Below are positions 42,806 through 53,900 of a DNA stretch of 64,000 nt, in pieces. The stretch spans positions 62,001-126,000 of the forward strand of contig NZ_JAGQDF010000016.1 in assembly GCF_018069875.1 (NCBI RefSeq), in the 5' to 3' direction. Position 1 is the stretch's first letter. Every line of letters begins with the position of its first letter. The notes under the pieces are model-generated. The model was not told where the DNA came from. It searched no databases and saw nothing but the letters and a program-made list of their open reading frames with translations. This DNA comes from Ideonella alba (lineage in GTDB: Bacteria > Pseudomonadota > Gammaproteobacteria > Burkholderiales > Burkholderiaceae_C). The position numbers and the translations under genes are program-made.

Positions 42806-45434
42806 GCCCGTGCCGCTGCGCCGTGCCGACCTGGCCGCCGAACCGGCGCTGGACTGGCGCGCGCTGTTCGCCGACGGCCTGGCGCAGCTGCGCGCGCTGT
42901 GCGGTGCGCGCTGGACCGACCACCACCTGCACGACCCCGGCATCACCACGCTGGAGCTGGCCAGCCATGCGCTGGCCGACCTGGCCTACCGCGGCGGCCT
43001 GCCGCTGGCCGACTGGCTGGCCAGCAGCGCGCCGCAGGGCGACGCAGCCGCCACCTTCTGGCAGGCGCAGGACGTGCTGCCGCAATCCCCCTGGACGCTG
43101 CGCGACCTGCGCAAATGCCTGATCGACATCGACGGCATCCGCAACGCCTGGCTGCACGAGGTGCCCGGCCCGGTGCTGTGGCTGAACCCGCGCACTGGCG
43201 AGCTGGCGCAGACGCCCTCGGGCGAGCCCGGCGAGCGCCCGGTCAGCCTGCAGGGCCGCTGGCAGCCGCTGCTGGAGTACGACGAGCGTCTGAACGCCGA
43301 ACAGCGCGCCGAGCGCCAGGCCGAGGCGGCGGCGGCGCTGCAGGTGCGGCGGCCGCTGTGCCTGGACTTCCTGCCGCCCGAGACCGTGCCGGTGCAGCGC
43401 TTCGCGCTGTGCGCCGAGGTGGCGCTGGCCGACGGCGCCGACGCCCGCACCACCGCGGCGCGGCTGCTGCACACCGCGCACCGCACGCTGGCGCCGCTGC
43501 TGCGCCCGCTGACGCTGGACGAGGCACTGGCGCGGCCCGGCCCGGACGGGCAGCCACGCCGTGTCGACGAGGTCTTCGAAGGCCCGTGGCTGAGCCACGG
43601 TTTCCTCGACGACGGCGAGCTCGACGCCAGCGAGCTGCCCGCGATGCTGCGCCTGTCGGACCTGATCAATGCGCTGATGGACGTGCCCGGCGTCGAGGGC
43701 CTGCGTGACATCCGCCTGCAGCCGCTGGGCGAGGACGGCTTCGCGCTGCCCACCGACGACCCCTGGCGGCTGCCGGTGCGGCCCGGCCATGCCCCGCGTC
43801 TGGCCTGGGACAGCGGCCGGCTGGTGCTGAGCCAGCGCGGCCTGGTGGTGGCCGGCTGGCATGTCGCCGAGATGCCCGAGGAGGTGCGCAGCGCGCTGCA
43901 GGCGCTGCTCGACGCCGACCATGCCATCACCGACACGCTGCGCCAGCCGCAGCTGCCGCAACCCGCCGGCCGCGTGCGGCCCCTGAGCGCGCACCGGCCG
44001 CTGCAGCACGATTTCCCGGAGCTGTACGGCCTGGCGCGCCCGGACCAGGACGCGCGGGTGCGCCAGTTCCAGGGCTACCTGCTGTTCATCGACCAGTGGA
44101 TGACCAACCAGCTGGCGCAGGCCGCGCAGCTGGCCCAGCTGTACTCGGTGGCGCCCACCCGGATGCAGGCGCTGACCGAGGCCTGGATGGGAGGCGCCAC
44201 GCCGCCCACGCTGCTGGCGCGCCGCCTGAGCGAGCTGCCCGGCCACGAGGCGCTGTACCGGGACACGCCCGAGCAGCCGCTGGACGACGCCGGCCTGACC
44301 CGCCTGCTCGAGCCCGACCCCCGGCCGCGCCAGGCCGCGCTGCTCGACCACCTGCTGGCCCGCGCCGGCGAGGACATGGGCGCCCAGGTCGAGGCGCTGC
44401 AGCAGGCCTTCGGCAGCGGCGGCGGGCTGGATGCGCTGATCGAGCGGGCGCGCTTCCTGGCCGAGCTGCCGCGCCTGGGCGCCGAGCGCGGCCTGGCCTA
44501 CCAGCAGCACCGGCGCGAGCCCGAGATGCTCTGGAACAGCGACAACATCAGCGGCCTGGAGCGCCGGCTGGCGCGTCTGCTGGGCATTGCCAACCCGCAG
44601 CGGCGCAGCCTGTCGGTGGTGGCGCACGACACCTATGCCGAGGTCGACGCCACGCCCGGCGACGAGTTCCGCTTCCGCGTGCGCGACGCGGTCAGCGGCA
44701 AGATCCTGCTGTCGTCCAGCACCCACTACGCCAGCCCCGAGGCCGCGCAGGCCGAGATGATGGCCGCGGTCGAACGCGCCCAGGGCGCCGACGGCTACCA
44801 GCGCCGCCAGACACTGGACGGGCGGCACTACTTCAACATCGTCGACGCTGGCGGCGAGGTGATCGCCCGGCGCATCGAGTACTTCGCCGGCCCCGAGGCG
44901 ATGGAGCAGGCCATCAGCCACCTGCAGCGCTACCTGCGCGAGCACTACAGCGGCGAGGGCCTGTACCTGATCGAGCTGCCGCTGCTGCGTCCTGAACAGC
45001 CGGGCGACCCGCTGCTGCAGCCCTGCCTGGACGAGGGCTGCGGCGACTGCGACGGCGACGACCCCTATTCCTGGCGCCTGCTGATCGTGCTGCCGTCCTA
45101 CGCCGGCCGCTTCGCCCACCCGGCCTTCCGCGCCCACGCCGAACAGCAGATCCGCCGCGAGGTGCCCGCCCACCTGCTGCCGCGCATCTGCTGGGCCAGC
45201 CCGCTGGCGATGGCCGAGTTCGAGGGCGCCTACCGCGACTGGCTGGCACTGCACGCCGGCGCGGCGGCGCCGCCGCGCGCGCAGGTGCTGACGCGCTTCC
45301 TGCGCGCCGTCACCGAGGTGCGCAACACCCACCCGGCGCAGCGCCTGACCGACTGCGTGGCCGAACTGCCTCGGCCCGCCTTCGTGCTCGGCCGCAGCGC
45401 GCTGGGCACCGAACCCCCGCCCCCCCTGGCCTGA
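42798..45434 (+). CDS. large baseplate wedge protein (Pvc12-like)
   Basis: An 878-aa protein. The N-terminal WTDHHLHDPGITTLELASHALADLAYR (about 39-65) is the signature of eCIS baseplate Pvc12/Afp12-like proteins. The central section is helical, and the C-terminus is cysteine-rich (EGCGDCDGDDP, about 739-749). It overlaps gene Pvc11-like by 8 bp. It pairs with it in the wedge. Confidence 0.85.
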   Translation: MSEPVPLRRADLAAEPALDWRALFADGLAQLRALCGARWTDHHLHDPGITTLELASHALADLAYRGGLPLADWLASSAPQGDAAATFWQAQDVLPQSPWTLRDLRKCLIDIDGIRNAWLHEVPGPVLWLNPRTGELAQTPSGEPGERPVSLQGRWQPLLEYDERLNAEQRAERQAEAAAALQVRRPLCLDFLPPETVPVQRFALCAEVALADGADARTTAARLLHTAHRTLAPLLRPLTLDEALARPGPDGQPRRVDEVFEGPWLSHGFLDDGELDASELPAMLRLSDLINALMDVPGVEGLRDIRLQPLGEDGFALPTDDPWRLPVRPGHAPRLAWDSGRLVLSQRGLVVAGWHVAEMPEEVRSALQALLDADHAITDTLRQPQLPQPAGRVRPLSAHRPLQHDFPELYGLARPDQDARVRQFQGYLLFIDQWMTNQLAQAAQLAQLYSVAPTRMQALTEAWMGGATPPTLLARRLSELPGHEALYRDTPEQPLDDAGLTRLLEPDPRPRQAALLDHLLARAGEDMGAQVEALQQAFGSGGGLDALIERARFLAELPRLGAERGLAYQQHRREPEMLWNSDNISGLERRLARLLGIANPQRRSLSVVAHDTYAEVDATPGDEFRFRVRDAVSGKILLSSSTHYASPEAAQAEMMAAVERAQGADGYQRRQTLDGRHYFNIVDAGGEVIARRIEYFAGPEAMEQAISHLQRYLREHYSGEGLYLIELPLLRPEQPGDPLLQPCLDEGCGDCDGDDPYSWRLLIVLPSYAGRFAHPAFRAHAEQQIRREVPAHLLPRICWASPLAMAEFEGAYRDWLALHAGAAAPPRAQVLTRFLRAVTEVRNTHPAQRLTDCVAELPRPAFVLGRSALGTEPPPPLA

Positions 45435-45445
45435 GGAGTGCCACC

Positions 45446-48169
45446 ATGGCCACCACATCCGCCGTCCTGAGAAGCCTCGCCACGCTGTCGCACGGCAGCC
45501 CGGTGTTCGAGCCCGACCAGGTGCTCACCCATGGCCAGCTCAACCGCCTGTCCGACTGGTTCGATGACCAGGGCCGGCTGACCCGCGTGCGCCTGATCGG
45601 CGTGGGCCTGGTCGATGGCCTGCAGGTGGCCCTGACCGATGCCGGCGTGCGCATCACCCGCGGCCTGGGCCTGAGCACCGACGGCGACCTGATCGAGCTG
45701 GCCGAGACCACCCAGTTCTCGTCCTGGCGCCCCTACGACCGCGAGGCCCCGCGCTACGAGCCCTTCTACACCGGCCCCGAGACCATGCGCGAGCTGGTCG
45801 AGCTGGTGGCCCCGGGCGACGAGGACACGCGCACGCGGCCGCTGATGGAGCTGCCCGGCGCGCTGCCGGGGCGCGTGGTGGTGGCGCTGATGGAGAGCGT
45901 CGAGAACGACCCCGACCTGTGCAACGGCACCGACTGCGACAACCTCGGCCGCGACGCGCTGCACCGCCTGCGCTGGCTGCTGTGCTCGGCCGAGGACGCC
46001 GCCGCGCTGCAGCAGGGCGAGCAGGCGCTGCTGCCCGCCTGCGAGCGCGCCCGCGCGCTGCCCGAGGTGCAGGCCACCGCCCCGCGGCTGCAGGGCCTGA
46101 ACAGCACCCAGGGTCTGGCCCAGGCCTGCCTGACGGCCGGCGACGCCACGCTGGAGGCCCTGGCCACCGCGTTCAGCGCCCTGGCCTCGACCTTCGGCGA
46201 GCGCGTGGCCGCGCTGTGCGGCAACGCCAGCGCGCCGCTGGACTGGGTGGCCCGGCTGCGCCAGCGGCGCACCGAGGCGGCGTCGCGCAGCGGTGGCGGC
46301 CCGCTGTGGCTGGAGCACCTGGGCGACCTGGTCGACACCTGGGGCGCGCTGCGCGAGCAGCTGTTCCTGGACGACAGCGTGCTGCTGCCCGAGCTGGGCG
46401 CCTTCCCGAAGCACCTGCTGCTGGGCCAGTTGGGCGCACCGCGCCAGTTCCGCAGCGGTCTGTACCCGGCGCCCTCGAGCGCCGGCACCCGCGAGGCCGC
46501 GGCGCACGCCAGCTTCCTGATCTGGAAGCTGCACCTGCTGGTCGGCGCCTTCGTCTGGCCGCAGGACACCACGCTGCGGGTGACCCCCTCGCGCACCGCC
46601 ACCGCGCCGCTGGAGGAGCGCGCCATTCCCTGGTACTACACGCTGAGCGGCGAGTTCCCGTTGCAGACCGGCTGGCACTACCTGCGCGCGGCGCGCGGCC
46701 AGCAGCAGAGCAACCTGGGCTACCGCGTGCCGGCCGACCGGCGCGGCGTGCCGCCGCCGCTGTCTCGCGTGCTGCTGGGCCACGACTTCTTCCGTGTCGA
46801 GGGCCACCTCGGCCAGCCGGTGCGCAGCGTGCGCGACGCGCTGCGCGCCCAGATCCGCCAGTTCCAGCTGCCCTTCACGGTGCGCGCGGTGCTGCTGCAC
46901 ACCGACCGCGCCCGCCTGGTGCTGCGGCCGTCGGTGCGGGTGACCGACCTGCACCGCTTCCACCACCTGCTGCGCCAGGACCTGCAGGTGCAGCTGGCCG
47001 ACGGCCTGGCGCTGCACCAGCGGCAGAGCGAGCAGCTGCGCCAGGCGGTCGATGACACCACGGTGCCGCGCACCGTGGGCGAAGGCGTGTCGGTCATCGA
47101 TGCAGCCACCAACACCACCAACCGGCTGGGCACGCTGCAGAAGGACAGCGCCCCGGTGCTGCAGGCGCGCCGCTACGGTGACTACCGCGCGCTGGGCGGC
47201 GGCGGCACCTCACCGAACTGGATCTTCCAGTGGGGCCAGACGCTGGGCCAGGTGGCGCAGACGCGCTCCGATCTGGGCACGGTGGCGCGCACCGATTTCA
47301 GCGCCGCGCACGACGGCCTGCTGCTGAGCAACCGGCCGCACTGGCTGCAGTGGCTGGACCAGCTGATCGACCACCGCGACGCGCAGCAGGACGACCGCCT
47401 GCTGATGCCCAACTTCCTGGCCGAGAACCCGGGCGCCGTGCATGCCGGCGGCGTGCCGCGCGGCGGCACCCTGGTGCTGGTCTACGACGACCAGGGCCGC
47501 GTCATCACCGACCTGGCGCTGGACCACTGGGAGCCCGAAGAGGACGAGGACGAGCCCGACCTGCCGCCGCTGCAGGTGCTGCCGTGGCGGCCCGACCTGC
47601 TGCGCGAACGCGCGGTGCGCATCATCCGCCCGCTGGATATGGTGCTGAACGACCGCGTCAGCGTGGTGCGCGCCGAGGTACAGAAGGACTGGCTGGCGCA
47701 GTTCGATGCACAGAAGAGCTACCTCGACGGCGTCTTCAAGTACACCCTGCTGCCGGGCAAGCTCGAAGGCTTCACCTTCGACACCGGCAACGGCCTGGTC
47801 GACATGATGGCCGAGCGCGTCGGCCGGCTGCAGGAAGACGTGCGCAAGGCGCAGACGCTGGCCGCGTCGAGCCAGCTGTCGAGCGCCGAGCGCGAGCGCG
47901 CCGACACCCTGCTGCAGGACCTGCGCGGCCAGCTGGCCGAGGCGGTGGTGCAGACCACCCAGCAGCTGCTGGTGACCGAGGTGGATGTGGGTGTCGGCGG
48001 CCGCGGTGCCGCCGTGCCGACGCTGCTCACCGGGGCGATCGCCCAGGTCGGTGGCGGCACGGTCGGCAAGGAGCTGCAGGGCCGACTGGGCAAGCTGCAG
48101 GGCGGCACGGACACCAAGGGCGGCATGGTGCAGCGCCTGCAGCAGTTCTCGCTGGGCCTGCAGCGCTGA
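45446..48169 (+). CDS. 907-aa eCIS structural protein of unknown role, Pvc13 position
   Basis: A 907-aa protein at the place where Pvc13 tail fibres are encoded. The N-terminus FEPDQVLTHGQLNRLSDWFDDQGRLTRVRL (about 22-51), then RGLGLSTDGDLIEL (about 72-85), resembles the attachment regions of other tail-associated proteins, though only weakly. The C-terminal part (about 700-907) is helical, with a Gly-rich end. No receptor-binding, collagen-like or fibre repeat is seen. It may be a fibre or an outer baseplate part. Confidence 0.7.
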   Translation: MATTSAVLRSLATLSHGSPVFEPDQVLTHGQLNRLSDWFDDQGRLTRVRLIGVGLVDGLQVALTDAGVRITRGLGLSTDGDLIELAETTQFSSWRPYDREAPRYEPFYTGPETMRELVELVAPGDEDTRTRPLMELPGALPGRVVVALMESVENDPDLCNGTDCDNLGRDALHRLRWLLCSAEDAAALQQGEQALLPACERARALPEVQATAPRLQGLNSTQGLAQACLTAGDATLEALATAFSALASTFGERVAALCGNASAPLDWVARLRQRRTEAASRSGGGPLWLEHLGDLVDTWGALREQLFLDDSVLLPELGAFPKHLLLGQLGAPRQFRSGLYPAPSSAGTREAAAHASFLIWKLHLLVGAFVWPQDTTLRVTPSRTATAPLEERAIPWYYTLSGEFPLQTGWHYLRAARGQQQSNLGYRVPADRRGVPPPLSRVLLGHDFFRVEGHLGQPVRSVRDALRAQIRQFQLPFTVRAVLLHTDRARLVLRPSVRVTDLHRFHHLLRQDLQVQLADGLALHQRQSEQLRQAVDDTTVPRTVGEGVSVIDAATNTTNRLGTLQKDSAPVLQARRYGDYRALGGGGTSPNWIFQWGQTLGQVAQTRSDLGTVARTDFSAAHDGLLLSNRPHWLQWLDQLIDHRDAQQDDRLLMPNFLAENPGAVHAGGVPRGGTLVLVYDDQGRVITDLALDHWEPEEDEDEPDLPPLQVLPWRPDLLRERAVRIIRPLDMVLNDRVSVVRAEVQKDWLAQFDAQKSYLDGVFKYTLLPGKLEGFTFDTGNGLVDMMAERVGRLQEDVRKAQTLAASSQLSSAERERADTLLQDLRGQLAEAVVQTTQQLLVTEVDVGVGGRGAAVPTLLTGAIAQVGGGTVGKELQGRLGKLQGGTDTKGGMVQRLQQFSLGLQR

Positions 48170-48175
48170 TCACCG

Positions 48176-49663
48176 GTGAGCCCGCCGCTCGCACCCCTGC
48201 CGCACCGCGTGCGCCGCCTGCGCTGGCAGGCCCGCGCGGCCGGCGCGGCCGAGGCGCTGGCGCTGCGCCAGCGCCTGGTCAGCGGTCAGGAGCGGCTGCA
48301 GCAGGCGCTGGGTGAGGCGCTGGACGGCCTGGACGACGGCGGCTGGCTGCAACTGGCCCGGGTCGAGCTGCAGCTGGATCCGTCCTGGCTGGAGGCGCCG
48401 GCCGACGCGCTGGTGCAGCATCTGCGCGCCCAGCTGGCGCCGCAGCTGCACGGCCTGCGGCGCAGCGCCGCGGCCGCCGGGCCGGGTGGCGCAGCGCCCG
48501 CAGGCGAGGCGGCCGCCGACACCGTCGCCCTGTTGCCGGCCCAGGCGCTGCTCGACTACCTGGCCACCGGCCACCTGCCCTGGGCCCTGGGCGGCCTGGC
48601 GCCCGAGGCGCTGCGCCCGCGCCTGCAGGCCGCCGCCGAGGCGCTGGCGCAGGACGGCCTCGTCTGGCGCGCAGCGCCGCCGCCCACCGATCCCACCCTG
48701 CTGCTGGGCTGGTGGCAGCGCTGGTGGGCGCTGTGGCCCGGGCCCGCGCGCGAGGCCTGGTGGCAGGCCCAGCAGGCGGTCACCGCCGCCACGGCCGCGG
48801 TGCACGAAGGATCGACGCCCTCCCCCGCGGCCCTGGCCCGTTGGCTGGCCCAGCCCTCGGTGCCGCAGGCGCGGCGCGGCCCGCTGCAGGCGCTGTGGCT
48901 GGCCTGGCACAGCGCCGGGCCGGGCGGCGGCGTCGCGGCAGGGCCGTCCGCAGTGGCCCCGACGACGCCGTCCATCGCGGCGCTGGCCCAGGCCCTGTGG
49001 CCGGAGGGCTTCGCCGGCACGCCGACCCCACCGGACCGTCCCCGCAACGCACCCCCACCCGCCGCCCCGCCGCCCGGGGTCGACACCGCCCCCACCGCCC
49101 GGCCGCTGGCCCGCGCCGTGCAGCCCCGCGCCGAGCCGGGCTGGATGGTGCCGCTGGCCGGCCTGGTGCTGCTGCACCCGTGGGTGCCGGCGCTGTTGCG
49201 GGCCTGTGACGTGCCCACACCGGCGCGCCCGGACCAGGCCTGGGACCCACTGGCGTTGGCGCGGGCCGGCGGCCTGCTGCGCGCGCTGGCCCAGGCCCCG
49301 GAGGCACCGGCCGAGGACGGCGAGTGGGCGTTGCCGGTGGTCAAGCTGTTGCTGGGCTGCCCGCCCGATCTGGGCTGGCCGCTGCCGCTGTGCCCACCCA
49401 CCCCGCAGGAGCAGGCCGAGGTGCAGGCGCTGCTGGCGGCGGCGATCGACCACTGGGGCGCGCTGGGCCGCACCGGCGTCGACAGCCTGCGCACCAGCTT
49501 TCTGCAGCGGCCCGGCCTGCTCTCGCGCCAGGGCGAGGGCTGGCTGCTGCGGCCGCTGCCCGAGGCCTTCGACCTGCTGCTGTCGCGCCTGCCCTGGGGC
49601 CTGGCATGGATCCGCCTGCCCTGGATGGCCCAGCCGCTGCAGGTGGACTGGAGCGCGCCATGA
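48176..49663 (+). CDS. eCIS tape measure protein (Pvc14-like)
   Basis: A 495-aa protein starting GTG. LQLARVELQLDPSWLEAPADALVQHL (about 60-85), LLDYLATGHLPWAL (about 125-138), AGLVLLHPWVPALLRACD, and the end LPWGLAWIRLPWMAQPLQVDW match, as I recall the family, the CIS tape measure protein (CIS_TMP). It sets particle length. The central Pro-rich section (about 285-320) is low-complexity. The stop overlaps the ATPase start as ATGA. Confidence 0.9.
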   Translation: MSPPLAPLPHRVRRLRWQARAAGAAEALALRQRLVSGQERLQQALGEALDGLDDGGWLQLARVELQLDPSWLEAPADALVQHLRAQLAPQLHGLRRSAAAAGPGGAAPAGEAAADTVALLPAQALLDYLATGHLPWALGGLAPEALRPRLQAAAEALAQDGLVWRAAPPPTDPTLLLGWWQRWWALWPGPAREAWWQAQQAVTAATAAVHEGSTPSPAALARWLAQPSVPQARRGPLQALWLAWHSAGPGGGVAAGPSAVAPTTPSIAALAQALWPEGFAGTPTPPDRPRNAPPPAAPPPGVDTAPTARPLARAVQPRAEPGWMVPLAGLVLLHPWVPALLRACDVPTPARPDQAWDPLALARAGGLLRALAQAPEAPAEDGEWALPVVKLLLGCPPDLGWPLPLCPPTPQEQAEVQALLAAAIDHWGALGRTGVDSLRTSFLQRPGLLSRQGEGWLLRPLPEAFDLLLSRLPWGLAWIRLPWMAQPLQVDWSAP

Positions 49664-50982
49664 GCAGCGACCAGATCGACCGCGAGCTGGCCTGGCTGGG
49701 CCGCCTGTGGCAATGGCGGCTGGCCGAGCACTTCGAAGCCGCCCCGTCGGCCGAGCCCACCGACGCGCCGCCGCCCGAGCCCCTGCCGGCGCTGCTGGCC
49801 GCACTGCCCGCGCCGCTGCACGGCCGCGACGCCCGTGCGCTGCTGTGGCTGGCGATGGCGCCGTGGCTGCAGCCGGCCTTGCTGGACATGCTGTTCGCGC
49901 GGCGCAGCGACACCGGCCGCGGCTTCACCGAGTTCGGCGGCCTGGCGCACGGCGAGCACGGCGCCTTCGCGCCCACCGGCGAGACCGCCTGCTTCCTGCT
50001 GGGCGGCATGGAGGGCGAACAGCGGCTGCAGGCCTGGCGGCTGCTGCACACGCTGACCGCGCTGGACCAGGGGGCCTGGCTGCAGCTGGGCGCAGCGCCC
50101 GAGGGCCAGGCCGCGCTGTGCGGCGCCTGGCGGCCGGGGCCGCAGTTGCTGCGGCAGCTGCTGGGTCCGCTGGCCGAGCCGGTGCAGGCCGCGCCCAGCG
50201 CCAGCCTGGCGCACCCGCTGCGCACCGGCCTGGGCTGGTCCGACCTGGTGCTGCCGCCGATGACCCTGGCGCAGCTGGAGGAGATCGTGCTGTGGCGCAC
50301 CCACCGCCAGCAGCTGCTGGTCGACTGGGGCCTGGGGCGGCGCCTGAAGCCCGGCTACGCGGCGCTGTTCCACGGCCCGCCGGGCACGGGCAAGACGCTG
50401 TCGGCGGCGCTGCTGGGCCAGCGCTGCGCACGGCCGGTGATGCGGGTGGACCTGGCGGCGCTGGTGTCCAAGTACATCGGCGAGACCGAGAAGAACCTGG
50501 CGCAGCTGTTCGACGAGGCCGAGCGGCAGGACTGGATCCTGTTCTTCGACGAGGCCGACGCGCTGTTCGGCAAGCGCAGCCAGGTCAGCGACGCCCACGA
50601 CCGCTATGCCAACCAGGAGATCAGCTACCTGCTGCAGCGCGTCGAGGAGTTTCCCGGCGTGGTGCTGCTGGCCAGCAACCTCAAGGGCAACATCGACGAC
50701 GCCTTCCAGCGCCGCTTCCAGAGCGTGGTGGCCTTCGCGCTGCCGCGCCCGGCCGAGCGCCTGCGCCTGTGGCGCGAGGCGCTGCCGGCGGCGCTGACAC
50801 CGGCGCCCGACGTGGACCTGCCGGCGCTGGCCCAGCGCCACGAGATCGCCGGCGGCACGATCATGAACGCGGTGCGCGTGGCCTGCCTGCGCGCCGCCCA
50901 GCGCGCTGACGGCCTGCTGCGCGCGGCGGACCTGGACGAGGGCGTGCGCCGCGAGCTGGTCAAGGAAGGGCGCAGCCTGTGA
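49660..50982 (+). CDS. AAA+ ATPase of the eCIS (Pvc15-like)
   Basis: A 440-aa protein. The core has Walker A FHGPPGTGKT (about 236-245), Walker B WILFFDEADALFGKR with catalytic Glu, sensor VVLLASNL and arginine finger candidates in FQRRF. The N-terminal 200 residues are lineage-specific. Pvc15-type ATPases are needed for assembly or cargo loading in other systems, but the exact step is unsettled. It overlaps the neighbours on both sides by 4 bp. Confidence 0.93.
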   Translation: MSSDQIDRELAWLGRLWQWRLAEHFEAAPSAEPTDAPPPEPLPALLAALPAPLHGRDARALLWLAMAPWLQPALLDMLFARRSDTGRGFTEFGGLAHGEHGAFAPTGETACFLLGGMEGEQRLQAWRLLHTLTALDQGAWLQLGAAPEGQAALCGAWRPGPQLLRQLLGPLAEPVQAAPSASLAHPLRTGLGWSDLVLPPMTLAQLEEIVLWRTHRQQLLVDWGLGRRLKPGYAALFHGPPGTGKTLSAALLGQRCARPVMRVDLAALVSKYIGETEKNLAQLFDEAERQDWILFFDEADALFGKRSQVSDAHDRYANQEISYLLQRVEEFPGVVLLASNLKGNIDDAFQRRFQSVVAFALPRPAERLRLWREALPAALTPAPDVDLPALAQRHEIAGGTIMNAVRVACLRAAQRADGLLRAADLDEGVRRELVKEGRSL

Positions 50983-53900
50983 GCACCACCGCGCCGCGCT
51001 TCGTGGCCCGCGTCGAGCAGCGCACGCCGCCGGTGCCGGCGCGCCAGGCGCGGCCCGCGGCTGCGCCGCTGCGCTCGGCGCGTGACAGCCGCCACTCGGC
51101 CGCCGAGCGCGAGGCCGACCGCGTCGCGGCCCAGGTGATGGCCCTGCCCGCGGGTGCGCCGCGGCGCAGCGGACCCGCCGGTGCGCCGCCCTCGGCTGCA
51201 GCCCTGCAGGCCGGTCGCGCGCTGGGTGGCGGCGGCGGCCAGCCGTTGCCGGCGGCGCTGAAGCACTTCATGGAGGCGCGCCTGGATGCGCGTCTGGACG
51301 CCGTGCGCCTGCACGACAGCGAGCGCTCGGCACGCCTGGCGCGCGGCCAGCAGGCGCGCGCCTTCACGCTGGGCGCCGACATCTTCATGGGCCGCGGCGC
51401 CTTCCAGCCCGACAGCGCGGCGGGGCGCGCGCTGGTGGCGCACGAGCTGACCCACACCATCCAGCAAGGCGCGGTGCGCCAGGGGCCGGCGCCACGGCGG
51501 GCGGCGCTGGCGGCGCCCCGCCCGGTGGCCTTGCCGCGCCTGGCGGCCAGCGCGCCGCCGGTGCAGCAGCGCACCGCGCCGCAGGTGCAGCGGCTGGGCA
51601 TCTCGGACGCGCTGGACTACTTCGCCGAGAAGGCGCACTACATCCCGGGCTTCCGGATGTTCACGCTGGTGATCGGTGTCAACCCGGTCAACATGAGCAC
51701 GGTCGAGCGCAGCCCGGCCAACCTGCTGCGCGCGGTGATCGAGCTGGTCCCCGGCGGCGCGCTGGTCACGCAGGCGCTGGACAACCACGGCATCGTCGAC
51801 CGCGTGGCGGCCTGGATGTCGCAGCAGTTCAATGCGCTGGCCGGCATCGGCGCGTCGGTGCGTGCCTCGATCGACGAGTTCCTGGACTCGCTGAGCTGGA
51901 CCGACATCTTCGACCTGGGCGGGCTGTGGGACCGCGCCAAGCGCATCGTCACCGAACCGATCAACCAGCTGATCGACTTCGGCGCCAGCCTGATCGGCGG
52001 CATCATCGGCTTCATCAAGGAGGCCATCCTGCGGCCGCTGGGCCGCCTGGCCGAGGGCACCGCGGGCTACGACCTGCTGAAGGCGGTGCTGGGCTTCGAT
52101 CCGGTCACCGGCGACGCCGTGCCGCGCACCGCCGATACGTTGATCGGCGGCTTCATGAAGCTGATTGGCCAGGATGAGGTCTGGCAGAACCTGAAGAAGG
52201 GCAACGCAGTGGCGCGCGCCTGGGCCTGGTTCCAGGGCGCGCTGGGCGGGCTGATGGGCTTCGTGCGCGAGATCCCGTCCACCTTCGTGGCCGCGTTCAC
52301 CTCGCTGGAGCTGGTGGACATCGTGCTGGTGCCGCGCGCCTTCGCCAAGCTGGCGCGGGTGTTCGGCAGCTTCTTTGGCCGCTTCATGTCCTGGGCTGGC
52401 GGCACGGTCCTGAGTCTGCTGGAGATCCTGTTCTCGGTGGTGGCGCCCGGGGCCATGCCCTATATCCGCCGCGCGGCCGGCGCGCTGGCCAGCATCTTCC
52501 GCAACCCGATCGGCTTCGTCGGCAACCTGGTGCGTGCGGCCAAGGCCGGCTTCCTGCAGTTTGCCGGCCGCTTCGGCGCGCACCTGAAGGCCGGGCTGAT
52601 CGACTGGCTCACCGGCTCGCTGCCGGGGGTCTACATCCCGCGCAGCTTCGCGCTGCCCGAGATCCTGAAGCTGGCGCTGAGCGTGCTGGGCCTGAGCTAC
52701 GCCCACCTGCGCGGCAAGCTGGTACGCGCGGTGGGCGAGCCGGCGGTGAAGGCCATCGAGATGGGCGTGGCGGTGGTCAAGACCCTGGTCACCGAGGGCC
52801 CGGTGGCCGCCTGGGACCAGCTCAAGACCTCGCTGGGCAACCTCAAGCAGATGGTGGTCGACGGCATCATCGACATGGTGGTGGGCCTGATCACCCAGAA
52901 GGCGATTCCCAAGCTGGTGGCGATGTTCATTCCCGGCGCCGGCTTCATCAGCGCGATCGTGGCGATCTACGACACCATCATGGTGTTCATCAACCGGCTC
53001 TCGCGCATCATCCAGGTGGTCACCGGCTTCCTGAACTCGATCGCGGCGATCGCCTCGGGCGCGATCGGCGCCGCGGCCAACCGGGTCGAGTCGGTGCTGG
53101 CCGGGCTGCTGAGCCTGGCGATCAGCTTCCTGGCCGGCTTCGCCGGGCTGGGCAAGGTGGCCGACCGGGTGATGCAGATCATCCAGCGCGTGCGCGCGCC
53201 GATCGACGCCGCGCTGGACCGTCTGGTGGCCTGGATCGTCGGCCTGGCCAAGCGGCTGATGGGCGCGCTCAAGGCCGGTGCGAAGCGGGTGCTGAACTGG
53301 TGGAAGAAGAAGCGCAGCTTCGGCGGCGGCAGCGAGTCGCACACGCTGCTGTTCAGCGGCCAGGGCCGCGCCGCGCGGCTGCAGGTGCGCTCGACGCCGA
53401 TGACGCCCGAGGCCTTCGTCGCCCGCTTCGACCTGGGGCCCGGCACCGCCCAGCAGCGCGCCACGATCACCGGCCTGTGCGCCAACATCGCCAAGGTGCA
53501 GGCCGACCTGGTGGCGGCCGAGGCCGCGTCGCCGCAGGACGAGGCGCGGCTGACCACGCTGGACGGCCAGCTCGACCAGGCCTTCACCCAGCTGGCCGAT
53601 GCACTGGCCGCGCTGGTGGGCGCCGGCGAGGTGGACGGCGCGGTGGCCGACATCAAGATCACCCGGCCCAGCTTCACCGTGGAGACCGCCACCGCGATGA
53701 ACCCCACCGGCCAGGACCTGGTGGCGGCCAAGCTGGATCGCCGGCACATCGTCTCGTCCAAGGACATGGCCCAGCACTACGAGACCACGCTGAAGGGCGA
53801 GTCGCGCTGGGCCAAGGCCAAGGCGCTGCTGCTGGCGCGCGGTGAAACGGTGGCCAAGCCGCTGTCCAATGCGGCGATCGAGGCCGCGGCGCGCGCCCGA

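Noticed and set aside
39665-42949. Very long antisense open frame (about 1090 codons) opposite the baseplate genes
   Set aside because: Its translation is low-complexity (Arg/Gln/Ala/His-rich), as expected from the complement of high-GC third-position-biased codons. The plus-strand frames carry the recognisable baseplate motifs.
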